Positions 4,759-6,813 of a stretch of DNA of 6,813 bases are shown one piece after another. Position numbers and translations under genes: made by a program. Origin of the DNA: Syntrophomonadaceae bacterium (GTDB lineage Bacteria; Bacillota; Dethiobacteria; DTU022; UBA8154); assembly GCA_007122565.1 (NCBI GenBank), contig SKTJ01000160.1, forward strand, positions 1 through 6,813, given 5' to 3'. How positions within the stretch are numbered: position 1 is the first letter of the stretch; each line of letters opens with the position of its first letter. The notes under the pieces are model-generated. The model made no database searches, had not been told where the DNA came from, and worked only from the letters and a program-made list of their open reading frames with translations.

Positions 4759-5991
4759 TTATTCTGTTTTTGACATTGTTTCTGCCAGGGGATTGTTCGC
4801 TACAGGCCGACGAAAAACATTTCCGGCAATGAAACTAAGGAAAATAAGAATCGCGCCAAGGGTTAGAAAAACAGTACTATAGTCAACCCTTGCCAAAGCA
4901 AAACCAAAAGACAGGGGTATGGTTATCAGTGACACACAAAAACCCATCTCCACAACCCCGATGGCAACACCCCGCTGCCGGGCTGCTGTACATTCGCTGG
5001 CTAGGGAAACTCGCAGCACCGCTGCCAGGCCAAGGGCAACACCCTGCAACACAATAACAGGAATAATCAAGTAGAGCTCTGCACCCCCGGCTAAAAAGAC
5101 CATGGAAAATCCCATTCCCAGCAAACTGGCGATAACAAGCAGCTGAAAGGGGAAGCGCTTATGCAAAAAACCAAAAGCCATCCCCGTTACGAGAACGGCT
5201 AGGTTCAACAGCGCACTTAATATCCCCACCATCCGCTCATCATAACCGAGAGAAACAAAATATACAGGGTAAAACGATCCGCTGAGCCCAATCGGTATGG
5301 CCGCAATAAAGGCACAAAAAACTGCCAGTTGCAGTGAGCGGTTAGCCGTTAACATGTGGAGGGCGTTTTTAAAAACAACTGCAAAACTGCTGGGGTTGCT
5401 TTTATTATCTACCTCTTCTTTCAGTTTTGGGGTTAAATACGAAAGGATCATACCCATAACGGTAAAAACTATGGCCAGGGTAAAAGCCTGCGTAAAACCG
5501 AAAAAAGCAGCCACATAGCCGGCCAACAAAGCTCCGGAGATCGTAGCCACAGCCATGGCACCGGTTTGACGTCCGAGAATAAGGGCGGCACGATTAGGGT
5601 CAAGCAGACTGGCGTAAGACTGACCGGCCGGCCAGAAAAAAGAACCTGAGAGACCACGGAATGCCATACTGATTGCAAACAACAGCAGAGTATCACTCAA
5701 AATCAAGCCAATTCCCACTATACACAACGACAGAAAACTGAGGACAAGGGGCAGGCGTTGTCCGCAGCGATCACAAAATGCGCCACCCGGTAATTGCCCA
5801 AGCAAGGAGATCAGTGCAGCCGTAGCTACAACTCCGCCGATTTGGGGCATGGAAAAGCCCAACTCCAACATACGCAAAGGTGCCAGTATGGTATATATTG
5901 TGAGCGATGTTACAAAAAAATAAGTCCCCCCGAGAATTCCCGCCTGAGGAGTAATATGAAAGGAGTTTCTTTTGCTGCGGCCTAGTTCCAT
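4759..5991 (-). CDS. Major facilitator superfamily transporter, 12 TM
   Basis: A 410-residue integral membrane protein with about twelve hydrophobic segments in two halves, the usual MFS size. The loop between TM2 and TM3 carries motif A: GGAFCDRCGQRLPL (69-82), with Asp74, Arg75, Gly77 and Arg79 at the conserved positions. TM4 and its surroundings include FRGLSGSFFWPAGQSYASLL (111-130). The central cytoplasmic loop is about 186-220 and contains KLKEEVDNKSN. The second half has GYDERMVGILSALLNL (249-264) and RQRGVAIGVVEMGF (338-351), a common MFS TM10-11 pattern. The substrate cannot be read from the sequence; an efflux role is plausible from the general resemblance to drug-exporter-type MFS proteins. 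The start is fixed by an in-frame TAG directly upstream of ATG 5991; the nearest good ribosome binding site, AGAGGAG, is about 12 bases away, longer than usual. The gene is separated by 133 bases from the PspC gene downstream, with no clear terminator between. Confidence 0.88.
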   Translation of the reverse strand: MELGRSKRNSFHITPQAGILGGTYFFVTSLTIYTILAPLRMLELGFSMPQIGGVVATAALISLLGQLPGGAFCDRCGQRLPLVLSFLSLCIVGIGLILSDTLLLFAISMAFRGLSGSFFWPAGQSYASLLDPNRAALILGRQTGAMAVATISGALLAGYVAAFFGFTQAFTLAIVFTVMGMILSYLTPKLKEEVDNKSNPSSFAVVFKNALHMLTANRSLQLAVFCAFIAAIPIGLSGSFYPVYFVSLGYDERMVGILSALLNLAVLVTGMAFGFLHKRFPFQLLVIASLLGMGFSMVFLAGGAELYLIIPVIVLQGVALGLAAVLRVSLASECTAARQRGVAIGVVEMGFCVSLITIPLSFGFALARVDYSTVFLTLGAILIFLSFIAGNVFRRPVANNPLAETMSKTE

Positions 5992-6010
5992 CTATAATAA
6001 AAGCTCCTCT

Positions 6011-6040
6011 CTGATCCTTTCTGTGAAAAAATTGGATCAG
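6011..6040 (-). promoter_or_regulatory. Dyad next to the MFS ribosome binding site
   Basis: CTGATCC (6011-6017) and GGATCAG (6034-6040) are perfect 7-base inverted repeats around a 16-base AT-rich loop. The arm nearest the gene adjoins the AGAGGAG ribosome binding site. In RNA this would be a small hairpin placed to affect initiation; in DNA it could be a repressor half-site pair. Confidence 0.4.
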
Positions 6041-6049
6041 TTTTAATAT

Positions 6050-6083
6050 TGGTAAAATGGCACTTCCAAAAACCATTCTACCA
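6050..6083 (-). promoter_or_regulatory. Near-perfect 11-bp dyad upstream of the MFS gene, possible operator
   Basis: TGGTAAAATGG (6050-6060) and CCATTCTACCA (6073-6083) are inverted repeats matching at 10 of 11 positions, separated by 12 bases. The site lies 59-92 bases upstream of the MFS start, where an operator or promoter would be expected. I could not identify a convincing -35/-10 pair around it. The 34-base site could bind a dimeric regulator, or fold as an RNA hairpin if transcription starts upstream. Confidence 0.4.
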
Positions 6084-6223
6084 TGTTAAGGTGATATGAA
6101 GAAAGACAATTAACCCCATTTTTACAGGAAACTACCGCAAATCTTTTTCCCCCGATAAAACAGAATAATCTGATGCAGGAAAAACACAAGATAAGATTAA
6201 ATTATATACGAGAGTATATTCGC

Positions 6224-6243
6224 GGGCGAGGCATGCCTCGCCC
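6224..6243. repeat. Perfect 20-base GC-rich palindrome, REP-like
   Basis: GGGCGAGGCATGCCTCGCCC is its own reverse complement, with no loop bases. It sits in the spacer between the two divergent MFS genes, 48 bases before the second start, in otherwise AT-rich DNA. From general knowledge, palindromes built around GGCGAGGCATGCCTCGCC occur as dispersed intergenic elements in many bacteria. It is not a terminator for either neighbour, since both genes run away from it. Confidence 0.65.
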
Positions 6244-6290
6244 CTGTGTTTTGGAAAAATCGGCTGTTAGTAAAAAGGTAGGTAATAACT

Positions 6291-6813
6291 ATGTCTGCAG
6301 GCAAAACACGGCATAAGCTGGAGTTCAGAAACAACTTGGTGTGGTTGATGTGGAGTTTACTGGCCTTCGCTTATCTTATCTCTTATTTCCACCGAATCTC
6401 CCTGGCTGTGGTAATGGATCATCTGATCATCGACCTGCAAATCGGGGAAGCAACCCTGGCGGGTGCCCTGGCAGGCAGTTACGCTGTGATCTATATGATT
6501 ATGCAGATCCCCACCGGTTTTCTGGTTGATTCCTGGGGGCCCCGCAAGACGGTAACGGCAGGAATGATCGTGGCCGCTGCCGGATCCCTTGTTTTCGCCC
6601 TGTCCCCTGTGCTCTCTTTAGCTTTTCTCGGGAGGGCTCTGATTGCACTTGGTGTATCTGTGGTCTTCGTCTCGATCCTCAAATTTCTAGTCAACTGGTT
6701 CAAACCTTCCCAATTTGCCACTATGACAGGGTTAACAGGCCTTGCGGGAAATCTGGGAGTGGCGCTGGGGACAACCCCCCTTGCAATATTGGTTGTCCAT
6801 TTTGGCTGGCGGC
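6291..6813 (+). CDS. MFS transporter, N-terminal part (cut by window edge)
   Basis: The first 174 codons of a second MFS transporter, open to the window end. TM1 (about 17-33) is followed by SYFHRISLAVVMDHLIIDL (31-49), a pattern seen in a large MFS branch with YFHR after TM1. TM2 ends in MQIPTG and motif A follows: GFLVDSWGPRKTV (76-88), with Asp80, Gly83 and Arg85. TM4 is the segment LGRALIALGVSVVFVSILKF (113-132), then NWFKPSQFATMTGLTG (135-150) and TM5. About five membrane segments are visible, roughly 40% of a normal transporter. ATG 6291 is the first start after an in-frame TAG; the ribosome binding site is weak (AGGTAGGT, about 7 bases away). It shows no close similarity to the divergent transporter at 4759-5991 beyond the MFS motifs. 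The substrate is not assignable. Confidence 0.87.
   Translation, partial: MSAGKTRHKLEFRNNLVWLMWSLLAFAYLISYFHRISLAVVMDHLIIDLQIGEATLAGALAGSYAVIYMIMQIPTGFLVDSWGPRKTVTAGMIVAAAGSLVFALSPVLSLAFLGRALIALGVSVVFVSILKFLVNWFKPSQFATMTGLTGLAGNLGVALGTTPLAILVVHFGWR

Overview
The window looks like a piece of chromosome from an anaerobic, moderate-GC Firmicute, probably a clostridial or Peptococcaceae-type organism. This rests on strong purine-rich ribosome binding sites (AGGAGG-like), sigma-A-like TATAAT boxes, and the gene content: adenine deaminase, YedF, a PspC/LiaF-type envelope module and a COG1237 metallo-beta-lactamase-fold protein. The genus cannot be fixed from the sequence alone. No rRNA, tRNA, CRISPR array, insertion sequence, prophage gene or plasmid function was seen.

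Layout. Positions 1-240 (minus) hold the N-terminal 80 codons of adenine deaminase. It is transcribed divergently from a single-domain universal stress protein (448-840, plus). A perfect GC-rich hairpin (907-948) separates the stress protein from the convergent yedF gene (971-1624, minus). Upstream of yedF lie a short promoter region and a second, degraded copy of the same hairpin core (1736-1765). Then come a COG1237 MBL-fold protein (1789-2664, minus) and a small cupin (2677-3000, minus). These two are 12 bases apart and probably co-transcribed. After 234 bases of low-complexity spacer there is a two-gene envelope module on the minus strand: PspC with an added C-terminal membrane domain (4128-4625), then a LiaF-like toast-rack membrane protein (3235-4131), joined by an ATGA start/stop overlap. 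A 12-TM MFS transporter (4759-5991, minus) follows, and a second, unrelated-looking MFS transporter runs off the right edge (6291-6813, plus). The two transporters are divergent, and their 299-base spacer carries two dyads close to the first transporter and a perfect 20-base palindrome closer to the second.

How the genes may work together. Three groups can be argued: purine salvage or catabolism (adenine deaminase), sulfur/selenium trafficking (YedF, perhaps with its MBL and cupin neighbours), and envelope-stress sensing (PspC plus LiaF-like). The transporters have no assignable substrate. I see no clear new multi-gene system. The most unusual material is non-coding: a small family of intergenic palindromes, short-period purine-rich repeats in two spacers, and dyads in the leaders of the PspC operon and the first MFS gene.
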